From contig UQMC01000015.1 in assembly GCA_900542115.1 (NCBI GenBank), forward strand, positions 1 to 23,708: a stretch of 23,708 nt of DNA, given 5' to 3'. Numbering within the stretch: position 1 is the stretch's first letter; every line of letters begins with the position of its first letter. This stretch comes from an uncultured Oscillibacter sp. GTDB taxonomy: Bacteria; Bacillota; Clostridia; Oscillospirales; Oscillospiraceae. Below the pieces are notes generated by a model. It searched no databases. It was not told the DNA's origin and worked only from the letters and a program-made list of their open reading frames with translations. Shown in pieces: positions 23,678 through 23,708 of this stretch. The position numbers and the translations under genes were made by a program.

Positions 23678-23706
23678 TTATTAGTATGCCATACTGCCCG
23701 CTCCAA
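23678..23706 (-). promoter_or_regulatory. Likely promoter of the vanW-sfsA-mntP-GT4 operon
   Basis: On the minus strand, TTGGAG (23706-23701) and TAATAA (23683-23678) are 17 bases apart, 21 bases from the start codon. The palindrome AGTATG-G-CATACT (23695-23683) fills the end of the spacer, a candidate operator. Confidence 0.5.
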
Positions 23707-23708
23707 AT

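Overview
The window looks like a contig end from a GC-rich (high-50s % by eye) Gram-positive gut anaerobe of the class Clostridia. A member of the Oscillospiraceae (Oscillibacter/Lawsonibacter/Flavonifractor-like) is my best guess. This rests on the strong GGAGG-type ribosome binding sites, TTGACA/TATAAT promoters, a tryptophan T-box, a lysine riboswitch, a eukaryote/archaeal-type ProRS, and the clostridial flavour of the proteins. Nearly all of the window is ordinary chromosomal housekeeping sequence with compact operons and good intrinsic terminators. I see no tRNA, rRNA, insertion sequence, prophage or CRISPR array. The first 15 bases match the 3' end of an Illumina TruSeq adapter and are not genomic.

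Layout. 1-3.6 kb (+): the C-terminal part of a phosphoketolase cut by the contig edge, a DUF212/divergent-PAP2 membrane protein, and prolyl-tRNA synthetase. 3.6-4.8 kb (-): a class I/II aminotransferase, divergent from obgE (+, 5.0-6.3 kb). 6.4-8.4 kb (-): an NhaC-family transporter under a complete lysine riboswitch with terminator, so probably a lysine transporter. 8.5-10.1 kb (-): a uracil/xanthine permease preceded by a 130-nt leader. That leader holds a 23-codon U-rich reading frame whose stop codon touches a terminator hairpin, an architecture like the enterobacterial pyrBI attenuator. 10.3-10.8 kb (-): a shikimate-kinase-like protein, divergent from a GntR/UTRA regulator (+) that is followed by IMP dehydrogenase. 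13.5-14.7 kb (+): a PAP2 phosphatase and a GyrI-like protein. 14.8-15.3 kb (-): an HD-domain protein. 15.5-17.3 kb (+): a Trp T-box leader and a stand-alone TrpB2. 17.3-19.9 kb (-): a translationally overlapping pair, an E2/CAT-fold acyltransferase-like protein without the catalytic His and an acyl-CoA synthetase. 20.1-23.7 kb (-): a probable four-gene operon of vanW-family gene, sfsA, mntP and a family-4 glycosyltransferase.

The most interesting feature of the window is regulatory. Three metabolite-linked genes each carry a different leader RNA device: a lysine riboswitch, a Trp T-box, and the candidate nucleotide-sensing leader-peptide attenuator. Several promoters also have short perfect palindromes inside the -35/-10 spacer. 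Two of these (lysine transporter and guaB) share the same 10-mer at the same position. I found no evidence for a large new defence or biosynthetic system. The uracil-permease leader is the best candidate for something not yet described in this lineage.
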